Positions 32,193 through 39,150 of a DNA stretch of 39,150 nucleotides are shown one piece after another. Location of the stretch: positions 1 through 39,150 of the forward strand of contig JAHDLC010000024.1 in NCBI GenBank assembly GCA_018436595.1. The letters run 5' to 3'. This stretch comes from Synergistaceae bacterium. Lineage in GTDB: Bacteria > Synergistota > Synergistia > Synergistales > Aminobacteriaceae. Below the pieces are notes generated by a model. The model was not told the origin of the DNA, ran no database searches, and worked only from the letters and a program-made list of their open reading frames with translations. Numbering within the stretch: the stretch's first letter is position 1; the number at the start of each line of letters is the position of its first letter. The translations under genes were made by a program, and so were the position numbers.

Positions 32193-32474
32193 CTATTTCT
32201 TCGGCAGGACCGGGCAGTCGGGATTGGTCCCGTCGCCGGGGCCGTACCCCGTGCCATCCCTGGGGCCGTTTCCGCCGTTGCCGGTGCCGTCTCCGGGCCC
32301 TTTGCCGTTTCCGCCGCCATTGCCTCCGCCGTTGCCTCCTCCGTTCCCGTTGCCCTTGCCGAGCGAAATTGAATTCTCAAAGGATGATCCCCCGTCGAAA
32401 ACGGACGCGAGGGCTGTGGAAGCGACGGATGCCGCAAGAATCACTACCAGAACTGCCGCCAGTATTTTTTTCAT
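32193..32474 (-). CDS. Small exported glycine-rich repeat protein
   Basis: A 93-residue protein with AGAAGGG about 10 nt before ATG 32474. Residues 1-23 are a signal peptide ending in ALA. After a short spacer (SVFDGGSSFENSISLGKG) comes a repeat of GNGG units, then PGDGTGNGG, PRDGTGYG and PGDGT units, then NPDCPVLPKK at the C-terminus with a single cysteine. The GDGTGNGG/DGTGYG pattern is seen, from memory, in small exported proteins of several anaerobic bacteria; their function is unknown. The Asp-Gly-rich loops could bind calcium. It lies between the cyclophilin-like gene and the metal-chelate ABC genes and is not clearly in an operon with either. Confidence 0.75.
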   Translation of the reverse strand: MKKILAAVLVVILAASVASTALASVFDGGSSFENSISLGKGNGNGGGNGGGNGGGNGKGPGDGTGNGGNGPRDGTGYGPGDGTNPDCPVLPKK

Positions 32475-32592
32475 GAGTGAATCCCTTCTTTCATCAGGCT
32501 GAAATCGAGTACGCCCGAATAATAGCCCTTCTTTCGGGAAGACACATTGTCACCGGTATCAATTATCCGCCCGGTAATTCCCGCAGTTATTT

Positions 32593-33345
32593 TTACGACG
32601 GCACCACCAGGGGAACGCCCTTGTGCCGGACGATGTCCACGGGCACGCCGTAAACCTCGGCGATGATTTCTCCCGGGACCTCCGACGGAAGGAACATCCC
32701 CCGGATGCATCCGTCCTTCAGGAAGAGCAGCCTGTCGGCGTACCGGAAGGCGGTGTTCAGGTCGTGGAGGCTCAGCAGGGCGGCCACGCCGTGCCCCTTG
32801 ACCACCTTCCTGAGGGTGGCCAGCATGTCGAGCTGGTTTTTCAGGTCGAGGCTGCTTGTGGGCTCGTCGAGGAGCAGCACCCGGGGTTCCTGGACCAGTG
32901 CCCGGGCAAGGAGCACTTTCTGGAACTCCCCTCCGCTCAGCTCGTCCAGGTATCGCAGGGCGAACCGCTCAAGGGAGAGGTTTTCGAGGGCGGATTCCAC
33001 TTTTTCCAGGTCCCGCCGCTCCACGGCCCACCCCAGGTGGGGTCGGCGTCCGAGGAGGACGGCGTCGAAGACGGTGAGCCGGACCGGCTCTCCCCGCTGG
33101 GGCACGTAGCCGAAGAACTTCGCCCGTTCCCGGGGAGAGCACGCATGGGCGTCCCTGGACTCCATGAGCACCGTGCCTCCCGCCGGGCGGAGGATGCCGT
33201 TGATTGCCCGCAGCAGGGTCGTCTTCCCCGTGCCGTTGGGGCCGAGAAGGGCCGCCATCTCCCCTTCCGCCAGCGAGAAGGTCACGTCCTCGAGCACCGG
33301 TACGCCCCTGTAGGCGAAGGAGATTCCATTCACCGAGAGGATCAT
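32593..33345 (-). CDS. FecE/BtuD-type ABC transporter ATP-binding protein
   Basis: A 250-residue ATPase of a metal-chelate importer. Walker A is GPNGTGKTT, the Q-loop is YVPQRGE, the signature is LSGGEFQKVLLARAL, Walker B is VLLLDEPTSSLD and the H-loop is SLHDLN. All are intact. The start at 33345 overlaps the permease stop by 4 nt (ATGA), a sign of translational coupling; the frame runs further upstream, but only as the permease shadow. The FecCDE/BtuCD group takes up iron siderophores, haem, cobalamin or related chelates. Confidence 0.95.
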   Translation of the reverse strand: MILSVNGISFAYRGVPVLEDVTFSLAEGEMAALLGPNGTGKTTLLRAINGILRPAGGTVLMESRDAHACSPRERAKFFGYVPQRGEPVRLTVFDAVLLGRRPHLGWAVERRDLEKVESALENLSLERFALRYLDELSGGEFQKVLLARALVQEPRVLLLDEPTSSLDLKNQLDMLATLRKVVKGHGVAALLSLHDLNTAFRYADRLLFLKDGCIRGMFLPSEVPGEIIAEVYGVPVDIVRHKGVPLVVPS

Positions 33346-34409
33346 GTCCGCCGCCTCCGGGCGATGAGGGCGAGGAAGACCGGTGCCCCGAGGAAGGCTG
33401 TGAAAACCGATACCGGGAGGGTCCGGGGCGCGAAAGCGAGCCGTGCGCCCGTGTCGGCCGCCAGCAGAAGCAGGCCTCCCATCAGCACCGAGCCGGGGAT
33501 GAGAAAGCGGTGGTCGGACCCGAGAAAGCGCCGGAGCATGTGGGGACAGACCAGCCCCACGAAGCCGATCACGCCGAGGAGGGCCACCATCACCGCCGAC
33601 AGCAGGGACGTGACCACCATGGCCTCCATGCGGACGCGGGACGCGGAGACCCCGAGCGACAGGGCCGTCTCGTCGCCGCAGTCGATGGCGTTGAGGTCGA
33701 ACCGTCGGAGGAAGAACAAAATGAAGGCCCCGGTCAGCAGCCCACCCATGAGGGGGATGTCCCGCCAGGAGGCCCGGGAGACGTCCCCGAAGGTCCAGAA
33801 GACTGTTGCGGCGATCTGGCTGTCGTCGGCGAAATACTGCAGGAACATGGTTCCCGCAGTGAAGAGGGAGCTGAGAGCCACCCCGGAAAGGATCATTCCG
33901 TCCGGCATGCCCCTGGTGACCGATGAGATGGCGAGCACCACCCCCATGCAGAGGAGGGAGGCGAGGAAGGCCGCGCCGGTGGTCAGCCACGGGTTGACGA
34001 TGGTGACGGCGTTTACGGCGCTGCTCTGCATGCTGCCCGTTCCCATCACGATGATGGAAAAGGCGGCGCCGAAGGCTGCGGCGTTTGACAGGCCGAGGGT
34101 GAAGGGGGAGCCGAGGGGGTTGCGAAGCACCGACTGCATCACCGTCCCCGCCAGGGAGAGTCCAGCGCCCGCAAGCAGGGCCGCGAGGGTCTGGGGAAGG
34201 CGGATGTTCAGCACGATGATGCGCCACTTCGCCTCACCGCCGCCGAGGAGGGTGCTCACCACGTCGGCGACCGGGATTGAGACGGCTCCCCGGGAGACGG
34301 AGAAAACCATCATCAGCAGGCAGGCGCCCGCCATCCCGAGCAGAAAGAGCCTCTTGCGCCCCACGTGCCGTTCGTAGTCCGGGGAGAGGGCGTGCCCTTC
34401 CAGGTGCAC
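33342..34409 (-). CDS. FecCD/BtuC-type ABC transporter permease
   Basis: A 355-residue permease with about ten membrane helices, starting at GTG 34409 with GAGGAG upstream. Recognisable elements are IIVLNIRLPQTLAALLAGAG, LSLAGTVMQSVLRNPLGSPF, TLGLSNAAAFGAA, then GFVGLVCPHMLRRFLGSDHR, the ATPase-contact loop of the family. The substrate is not visible. It lies 4 nt after the binding-protein gene. Confidence 0.95.
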   Translation of the reverse strand: MHLEGHALSPDYERHVGRKRLFLLGMAGACLLMMVFSVSRGAVSIPVADVVSTLLGGGEAKWRIIVLNIRLPQTLAALLAGAGLSLAGTVMQSVLRNPLGSPFTLGLSNAAAFGAAFSIIVMGTGSMQSSAVNAVTIVNPWLTTGAAFLASLLCMGVVLAISSVTRGMPDGMILSGVALSSLFTAGTMFLQYFADDSQIAATVFWTFGDVSRASWRDIPLMGGLLTGAFILFFLRRFDLNAIDCGDETALSLGVSASRVRMEAMVVTSLLSAVMVALLGVIGFVGLVCPHMLRRFLGSDHRFLIPGSVLMGGLLLLAADTGARLAFAPRTLPVSVFTAFLGAPVFLALIARRRRT

Positions 34410-34413
34410 GGCG

Positions 34414-35532
34414 CTACTCCTCGAGGACGATCTTCGAGAAAACCCGCCCCGAAAATCCCTCGTTTATGACCGAAAAGACCGGCTTCCCCACCAGGAACGT
34501 GAAGATCTCGTCGGCCTTCGCCGCCGGGTCCACGTCTTCGAACCGTTCGGGGCAGAGAACCTTGCCGACGAAATAGCCGTTGGCGAGCACCGATCCGTAG
34601 TTGATGGTGTAGGAGTTGTAGGGCAGGACGCCCCAGATTCTCCTCTCCCGGACGGCGGCCAGGGCGGAGAAGACCGGGTCATGCCGGAGCTGATGGAGGG
34701 AGTTGGCCTGCTCTCCCGCAGTGGTGGTGCTCAGGTCCACGAAAAGGATGTCCGGATCCCATTCGAGGAGTTTTTCTTTTGAAATCTGGACGACGGCGGA
34801 GGTCTTTTCTCCAGGCGCCGCCGCCGGGTTTTTCGCCCCCGTGTACAGGAATGGCGGGTACCCGGGTTCCGTGGAGGTGAAGCCGTGGGCTCCCCGGGAG
34901 GCCACGCCGCCGATATAGCAGGAGGGCCGCCTGCCGCCCGGGATGTCCGCCGCGCGGGCCGCAAGTTCCGCCAGGTGTCCCTTGAAGAAGGCGATGACTT
35001 CTTCAGCCCGTTCAGCTTTACCGAGGATTTTTCCCATCAGGCGGAGGGAGGAATAGAACTCCTCCCTCTTGTCGGTGAGGTTGCCGTACTCCAGGCCCAC
35101 CACGGGAATGCCCGTCTTGGCGGTGATCTGGTCCGGATGGGGGCCCGAGAGGGGGGAGACCTTGAAGATCACCTGAGGCTGGGGGGCGAGCCCGGCGATC
35201 AGCTCGGGGTTGTCCATCCCCCGGAACTCGCCGAAGACGGGAAGGTCCTGGAATTGAGGGTTGGCGATCGAATAGGGTCGGGCCGACGTCAGGACGGCAA
35301 GGCCGGGAACCCGCCGTTCGGCGGAGTCGACGGCGACCACCCTGTCCTGGGCCTGAAGATAGACGATCAGCCGGAGCGCCCCGGACCCCGAGCCGATAAT
35401 CCGCTCCGGGGACGCCGGGACGGCGACGGACCGGCCAAGGCTGTCGATCACGGTGATCTCGCCGGCACATGCCGGGATGGCGATGGAGAGGAAAACAAAG
35501 ACGTACAGGAAGCACGTGCGGAACCGATTCAT
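34414..35532 (-). CDS. FecB-like periplasmic metal-chelate-binding protein
   Basis: A 372-residue protein. ATG 35532 has AAAAGGAG 8-10 nt upstream and begins a signal peptide ending near ACAG. The mature part begins ITVIDSLGRSVAVPASPERI, typical of class III (TroA/BtuF-like) binding proteins with two lobes joined by one helix. The segment CYIGGVASRGAHGFTSTEPG, then YPPFLYTGAKNPAA, belongs to a subgroup usually annotated as iron-complex binding. The exact ligand (siderophore, haem, cobalamin, oxyanion) cannot be decided. It is the first gene of the three-gene ABC operon. Confidence 0.93.
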   Translation of the reverse strand: MNRFRTCFLYVFVFLSIAIPACAGEITVIDSLGRSVAVPASPERIIGSGSGALRLIVYLQAQDRVVAVDSAERRVPGLAVLTSARPYSIANPQFQDLPVFGEFRGMDNPELIAGLAPQPQVIFKVSPLSGPHPDQITAKTGIPVVGLEYGNLTDKREEFYSSLRLMGKILGKAERAEEVIAFFKGHLAELAARAADIPGGRRPSCYIGGVASRGAHGFTSTEPGYPPFLYTGAKNPAAAPGEKTSAVVQISKEKLLEWDPDILFVDLSTTTAGEQANSLHQLRHDPVFSALAAVRERRIWGVLPYNSYTINYGSVLANGYFVGKVLCPERFEDVDPAAKADEIFTFLVGKPVFSVINEGFSGRVFSKIVLEE

Positions 35533-35841
35533 GAAAGCCCACTCCTTTTCTGATGATGAACCTGGACGGCCATATGGTAGCACGAAACTATAATTTTGTG
35601 CCATTCCGTTTGTTGATGTGTGACCAGTGGTTTTGTTCTCAAGAGAAGGAATGAAAGAGGAGCCGAAATTTTTCTGTCCGGCGGTAAAGGGCATATTGTT
35701 CCTATTGATTATTATTGGTAATGCCGTTTTGTCCTATGATAAGTTATATTCTGACCGTTCTTGCTCATGATACCCGAAAAAAAAGTCGAAAAGAAAAGTA
35801 ATGGAATATTTAAACTTATTTTTTGAAAGAGGTGTTTGTCG
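35533..35841. promoter_or_regulatory. Divergent intergenic region with a palindrome (operator candidate) for the ABC operon
   Basis: This 309-nt gap lies between the divergent ABC operon and MCP gene. At 35580-35601 is a 22-bp imperfect palindrome: on the minus strand GCACAAAA, six spacer bases, then TTTCGTGC (7 of 8 arm pairs match). A minus-strand promoter candidate overlaps it: TCAACA at 35611-35616 and TATAGT at 35587-35592, spaced 18 nt. The palindrome is thus placed like a repressor site, for example for a metal-dependent repressor. From 35695 the sequence becomes AT-rich; TATGAT (35735) and TATATT (35745) are possible -10 boxes of the MCP gene. No ORF or RNA was seen. Confidence 0.45.
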
Positions 35842-37875
35842 ATGAAGGAAAAGAGCCGCAGAATGACCCTCATGATGAAGCTCGGCGGAGGCACCGCCCT
35901 GCTGGTAGTCCTCGTTACCGTGCTTTGTGTCGGAGCCGCCGTGATGATTTTTACCGGGTTTCTCGAGAACGATGCCAGGCAGAAGGCGGAGCTGGCCGTT
36001 GACGGGCTGGAAAACATTCTGACCTCCAAGAAGGACGAGACACGGGCAGTGACCCTCTTCCTGGCCCGGTACGGCAGCATCGCCGGGGACGTGGTCAGCG
36101 GGGACACGGCGGCGCTCATCGAAAAGCTCACCCCCATGTGGAAGGAGACCGACCTCGACTTCGTGACTGTCCTTGACGCCAGGGGAAATGTCCTTGCCCG
36201 CCTCCATGAGCCGGACAAGAAGGGGGACTCTCTTGCGAACCAGGCGAACGTCCGGGGAGCCCTGGCAGGGCAGGTGACCACCGTCGTCGAGCCCGGGACC
36301 CAGATTCCTCTTTCGGCCCGTACCGGGGTGCCAGTGAAGGACGCTTCAGGGAAAGTCGTCGGCGTTGTGTCCGCCGGGCTCTCCTTCTCCCGGGAGGCCT
36401 TCGTCGACCAGGTGAAGAAGCTTTTCAACGCCGAGGTGACCATCTTCGCCGGTGACACCAGGCTCATGACCACCATCATCCAGGACGGAAAGCGGGTCGT
36501 GGGGACGAAGCTCGATCCCGCCGTCGCCGCGAAAGTTCTTGGAGGGCAGCGGTTCGAGGGGCGGGCGGACATTCTCGGCATACCCTACGTCACGGCATAC
36601 CACCCTCTTCCCGGCCCGGACGGAAAGCCCGTAGGCATTTATTTCTCCGGCATTCCCATGAACGTCCTCGAAGAGACCCGGAATTCCGTGGTCCGGACGG
36701 TGGCTCTCCTGGCCGCGGCGGTGCTTGTGGTGGGGCTGCTCTTCCAGGGGTGGCTCGTGCGGAAGATCGTGAAGGGCGTCCGCTCCATGGTCCATTACAT
36801 GAAGGAGGCCGAGGAGGGCCGCCTGTGCGCTGCCCGGGAGGACTTCGACGTCCGTTCCCGGGATGAGGTGGGCGACATGGCCGATGCCCTCGCTTCCATG
36901 ACCTCGAAGCTCTGCGCCATCATCAGCGAGCTCCGGGAGGATGCCCTGGTGTCCGCCCAGAAGGCTCAGTCCCTGGCCGCACTCTCAGAGGAGACTCTTG
37001 CCTCCATGGAGGAAGTGGGCGGCGAGGTTGACAGAGTGACGGTCCTCTCGGAAGGCAGCGCCGCTGCTCTTGAGGAGACGGGCGCAGGTGTTCACGAGGT
37101 TGCGGAGAGCGCCTCATCGGCGGCCCGGGCTTCCGAGGAAGGGGCGGAGGCCGCTGCCGCGACGAGGGAGACCAGCGAAAAGGCCGTGAAGGAAGTGGAA
37201 CACTCCATACGCCTGATCCGGGACGGCGGGCAGAAAGTCCAGGAGACGGCAAGGGAAATGCAGGAAGTGGCGAAGGCAGTGGACTCCATTTCCGGATTTG
37301 TGGCCACCATCACCTCCATCGCCGACCAGACGAACCTTCTCGCCCTCAACGCCGCCATAGAGGCGGCCCGGGCCGGGGAACACGGCCGGGGATTTGCCGT
37401 CGTCGCCGACGAGGTGCGGAAGCTGGCGGAGCAGTCCGGCCACGCGGCCCAGGAAGTCCAGAAGCTCATTTCCGCCCTCGAGAATGGCGCTGAGCGGTCC
37501 CTTTCCGTCACCGGAGAAGCGAAGAGCATTATGGAGAACACGGTGAAATCCGCTGAAGGGGCCCTTCAGGAGCTCAACCGTGCCATGGCCCAGATCGCCA
37601 AGTCAACGGACGCCATGCAGGGCATCGCCGCAGTGGCTCAGGAGCAGGCGGCGTCTGCCGAGGAGATGACAGCGGGAGTGGAGCAGGTCTCCCGGTCCAC
37701 CGGGGAGGTCATGGAGGCCATCCGGCACATCAAGACCGCCTCGGGGGAGACTGTGGATGCGTCCCGCAACCTGGCGGTGGAAGCCCAGGCCCTGGCTGAG
37801 AACGCCGAGAAGATCGACAGGCTGCTTTCCGGGTTCGTGGTATCGAAAGAAGCGGGGCTTCTCCCCGCGAAGTAG
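35842..37875 (+). CDS. Methyl-accepting chemotaxis protein with periplasmic Cache domain
   Basis: A 677-residue protein from ATG 35842, with AGAGGTG 8 nt upstream; a TTG two codons earlier is less likely. Membrane helix 1 spans ~13-37, and a large periplasmic Cache region covers ~38-280 ([52 protein letters not shown]). Helix 2 spans ~282-304, then come a HAMP domain and a long cytoplasmic coiled coil. The signalling tip is at ~493-532 ([20 protein letters not shown], then [16 protein letters not shown]). No C-terminal CheR-docking pentapeptide is seen. It should sense a small ligand and control CheA. No other che gene is in the window. Confidence 0.96.
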   Translation: MKEKSRRMTLMMKLGGGTALLVVLVTVLCVGAAVMIFTGFLENDARQKAELAVDGLENILTSKKDETRAVTLFLARYGSIAGDVVSGDTAALIEKLTPMWKETDLDFVTVLDARGNVLARLHEPDKKGDSLANQANVRGALAGQVTTVVEPGTQIPLSARTGVPVKDASGKVVGVVSAGLSFSREAFVDQVKKLFNAEVTIFAGDTRLMTTIIQDGKRVVGTKLDPAVAAKVLGGQRFEGRADILGIPYVTAYHPLPGPDGKPVGIYFSGIPMNVLEETRNSVVRTVALLAAAVLVVGLLFQGWLVRKIVKGVRSMVHYMKEAEEGRLCAAREDFDVRSRDEVGDMADALASMTSKLCAIISELREDALVSAQKAQSLAALSEETLASMEEVGGEVDRVTVLSEGSAAALEETGAGVHEVAESASSAARASEEGAEAAAATRETSEKAVKEVEHSIRLIRDGGQKVQETAREMQEVAKAVDSISGFVATITSIADQTNLLALNAAIEAARAGEHGRGFAVVADEVRKLAEQSGHAAQEVQKLISALENGAERSLSVTGEAKSIMENTVKSAEGALQELNRAMAQIAKSTDAMQGIAAVAQEQAASAEEMTAGVEQVSRSTGEVMEAIRHIKTASGETVDASRNLAVEAQALAENAEKIDRLLSGFVVSKEAGLLPAK

Positions 37876-37897
37876 GATTTTCCGGCAGGTGTCCAAA

Positions 37898-37930
37898 GCC
37901 GCCCCCGGATGCTCCGGGGGCGGCGTCTTT
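37898..37930. terminator. Bidirectional terminator after the MCP gene
   Basis: GCCGCCCCCGGA (37898-37909) pairs perfectly with 37913-37924, loop TGC, followed by GTCTTT. On the minus strand the stem is followed by TTTGGAC, so it can also end the convergent LysE gene. Confidence 0.8.
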
Positions 37931-37936
37931 ATCCGG

Positions 37937-38545
37937 CTATTTCAGAAGGATGTCCCCGAGGCCGGAGACGGAGAAGGCGCACCAGGCCAGCAGGGCTCCC
38001 ATGACGAGGTCCACGGTTCGTCCCTGCCCGGGCATGATCCGCTTCTGGGCCGCCCCGAGGGCGGTCCAGAGGGTCACTCCGCTCGAGCAGGCAAGGGCGA
38101 GGAAGAGCCCTGAGCCGAAGAGCCAGGCTTTCGAGGACGTCCAGGGGATTACGAAGGCGGAGAGGGCAGTCAGGCCGAAGAGGATCACCTTCGGGTTGAG
38201 GAACTGGAGGACGAAGCCCTGCCGGAAACCCGGCGCTTCGGGAAGAATCTCTTCACCCCGCCCTTTCCTCAGAGTGGGGAAAGCTACTTTCCATGCGAGC
38301 CAGAGGATATAGCACGCCCCCGCCGCCCGGAACCAGGGTAGCACCGCCGGCAGAAACTCCACCAGCAGAAGGTTGAATGCCGCGCAGCCCGTCATGATGA
38401 TAACGAGGCCGGAGATCATGCCGGACACCAGGGGCAGGGCACCGGCAAAGCCGTGGATCCTGGAAGTGTTCATGGCGAAGATGATGTTCGGCCCCGGGGT
38501 GTGGGACGCGATGAGAACATAGGTGAGAAAGGCTGTCCATTCCAT
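37937..38545 (-). CDS. LysE/RhtB-family amino-acid exporter
   Basis: A 202-residue membrane protein with about six hydrophobic segments and AAGGAGG 9 nt before ATG 38545. The family motif SHTPGPNIIFAMNTSRIHGF is near the N-terminus. A second conserved stretch, GFVLQFLNPKVILFGLTALS, lies in the middle. LysE/RhtB proteins export amino acids or similar compounds. The substrate is unknown; export of amino acids would fit an organism living on peptides. It starts 23 nt after the stop of the next upstream gene. Confidence 0.92.
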   Translation of the reverse strand: MEWTAFLTYVLIASHTPGPNIIFAMNTSRIHGFAGALPLVSGMISGLVIIMTGCAAFNLLLVEFLPAVLPWFRAAGACYILWLAWKVAFPTLRKGRGEEILPEAPGFRQGFVLQFLNPKVILFGLTALSAFVIPWTSSKAWLFGSGLFLALACSSGVTLWTALGAAQKRIMPGQGRTVDLVMGALLAWCAFSVSGLGDILLK

Positions 38546-38568
38546 GGCGGTACCTCCTTCGGTCCGGG

Positions 38569-39150
38569 TCAGGAGACCGGCCGCAGCCCCCCGATCTCCG
38601 TCAGGGATTTCATTTCGTCCGCCACCAGGGCGCGGACATGATCTTCAAGCTCGATCCCGGCCTCGGCAAGCCTGGAATCGAGCCATTCCTCCATGGCCTT
38701 TTCGAGATTTCTCTCCGCTTCCTCCATTCCCGCTTCCGTCACAAGAAGAGCCGCAACCCGGGGAGGGAGGGGAATGTCCTCGGCCATTTTTTTGACCCTG
38801 TCCCGCCCGCAGCGCACCAGGAGCGCTGACAGGACAAGCCCTGCCGCTCCCCCCACCGCAAGCCCCACTGGGCCGGCGGCCACGAGTGCCGTCCCCGTCC
38901 CCCCGCAGAGCAGGGCCGTCCCTGCGGTTACCAGGCTGCCGACCACGCCCGCGAGGACGTTCACGACGCCCTCCATCCCGGGGGTCTGAAAGGAGAAGGC
39001 CCCGCCTGCTTTTCCGCTTTCCTGCTCAAGGCGGAGGATTCTTCGGGGAGCCCTGACGCCGTGGGCGGCGAACCACCGGGCCGTGAGTTCCCGGGTTTCT
39101 TCCTCAAGGCCCCTGAGAACGGTGGGGAAGTTTTTTACCAGGCTTTCCCG
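38569..39150 (-). CDS. C-terminal part of an unidentified large protein (5' truncated by window)
   Basis: The frame is open from the right edge of the window to the stop at 38569 (193 codons visible), so the ATG at 38976 is internal. The visible part has a helical segment (ETRELTARWFAAHGVRAPRR), then a long Gly/Ala/Val-rich hydrophobic hairpin (GVVGSLVTAGTALLCGGTGT, then ALVAAGPVGLAVGGAAGL), then a charged helical end (EAERNLEKAMEEWLDSRLAE). Such a Gly-rich hydrophobic hairpin is found in some dynamin-like GTPases and membrane-associated ATPases/chaperones, but nothing here proves it. Function not recognised. Confidence 0.7.
   Translation of the reverse strand, partial: RESLVKNFPTVLRGLEEETRELTARWFAAHGVRAPRRILRLEQESGKAGGAFSFQTPGMEGVVNVLAGVVGSLVTAGTALLCGGTGTALVAAGPVGLAVGGAAGLVLSALLVRCGRDRVKKMAEDIPLPPRVAALLVTEAGMEEAERNLEKAMEEWLDSRLAEAGIELEDHVRALVADEMKSLTEIGGLRPVS

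Noticed and set aside
32280-32360. CRISPR- or tandem-repeat-like pattern of GCCGTT/GCCTCC units
   Set aside because: The repeat is the coding sequence of the Gly-rich protein, with codon-sized units and no spacers.
33346-34227. Extension of the ABC ATPase frame upstream to 34227
   Set aside because: The extra ~294 residues are Arg/Pro/His-rich and antiparallel in character to nothing; they only mirror the permease gene in another frame. The ATPase starts at 33345 with an ATGA overlap.
1-39150. Prophage, insertion sequence, tRNA or rRNA
   Set aside because: No transposase, integrase, phage structural gene, tRNA cloverleaf or rRNA stretch was recognised on either strand.

Overview
The window is about 39 kb of GC-rich bacterial chromosome (protein-coding stretches mostly look 60-67% GC, with a less GC-rich block at 1-6.4 kb). 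The gene set suggests a diderm, motile, anaerobic amino-acid and organic-acid fermenter. Envelope glucan synthesis (OpgG/OpgH), many signal peptides, a TTT and a TRAP-TAXI carrier, aspartate dehydrogenase and an MCP all point that way. Synergistota is my best guess, but no phylogenetic marker gene lies in the window, so this is inference.

Layout. 1-343 holds the 3' end of a large LuxR-type regulator. 610-6364 is a run of six plus-strand genes: a small DUF2442-like protein, then five exported proteins. Two of the five share an N-terminal module (one of them carries a beta/gamma-crystallin domain). Another is a DUF1036-like domain fused to two CAP domains, and the last is a stand-alone DUF1036-like paralogue. 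6629-14716 is a transport and catabolic block: a VOC protein plus TctB-TctA-TctC, a FadR-type GntR regulator, a fused TRAP permease with a TAXI binding protein, and aspartate dehydrogenase. 14953-15408 is a small exported protein. 15452-18564 (minus) carries an exported alpha/beta hydrolase, NudC and a Sel1-repeat protein with a His/Pro-rich tail. 18813-21260 is an exported metzincin-like protease with calcium-loop repeats.

21335-28096 (minus) is the most unusual region: opgG followed by two tandem copies of opgH. In each copy the cytoplasmic N-terminal domain is a separate small gene overlapping the membrane glycosyltransferase gene by exactly 8 nt. A probable second promoter precedes the last pair. 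Next to it (28202-30694) is a Cache-PAS-GGDEF-EAL protein. Then follow a HAD phosphatase, a TM1367-type cyclophilin-fold protein, a small glycine-rich exported protein, a FecBCD-type metal-chelate ABC importer (minus), a Cache-HAMP methyl-accepting chemotaxis protein (plus), a LysE-type exporter, and the C-terminal part of an unidentified large protein running off the right edge.

How the genes may work together: the opgG-opgH block with the adjacent c-di-GMP enzyme looks like an envelope-glucan locus. The TTT/TRAP/AspDH block imports and deaminates dicarboxylates or amino acids. The 0.9-6.4 kb cluster and the metzincin supply exported proteins of unknown purpose. No rRNA, tRNA, CRISPR array, insertion sequence or prophage gene was seen.
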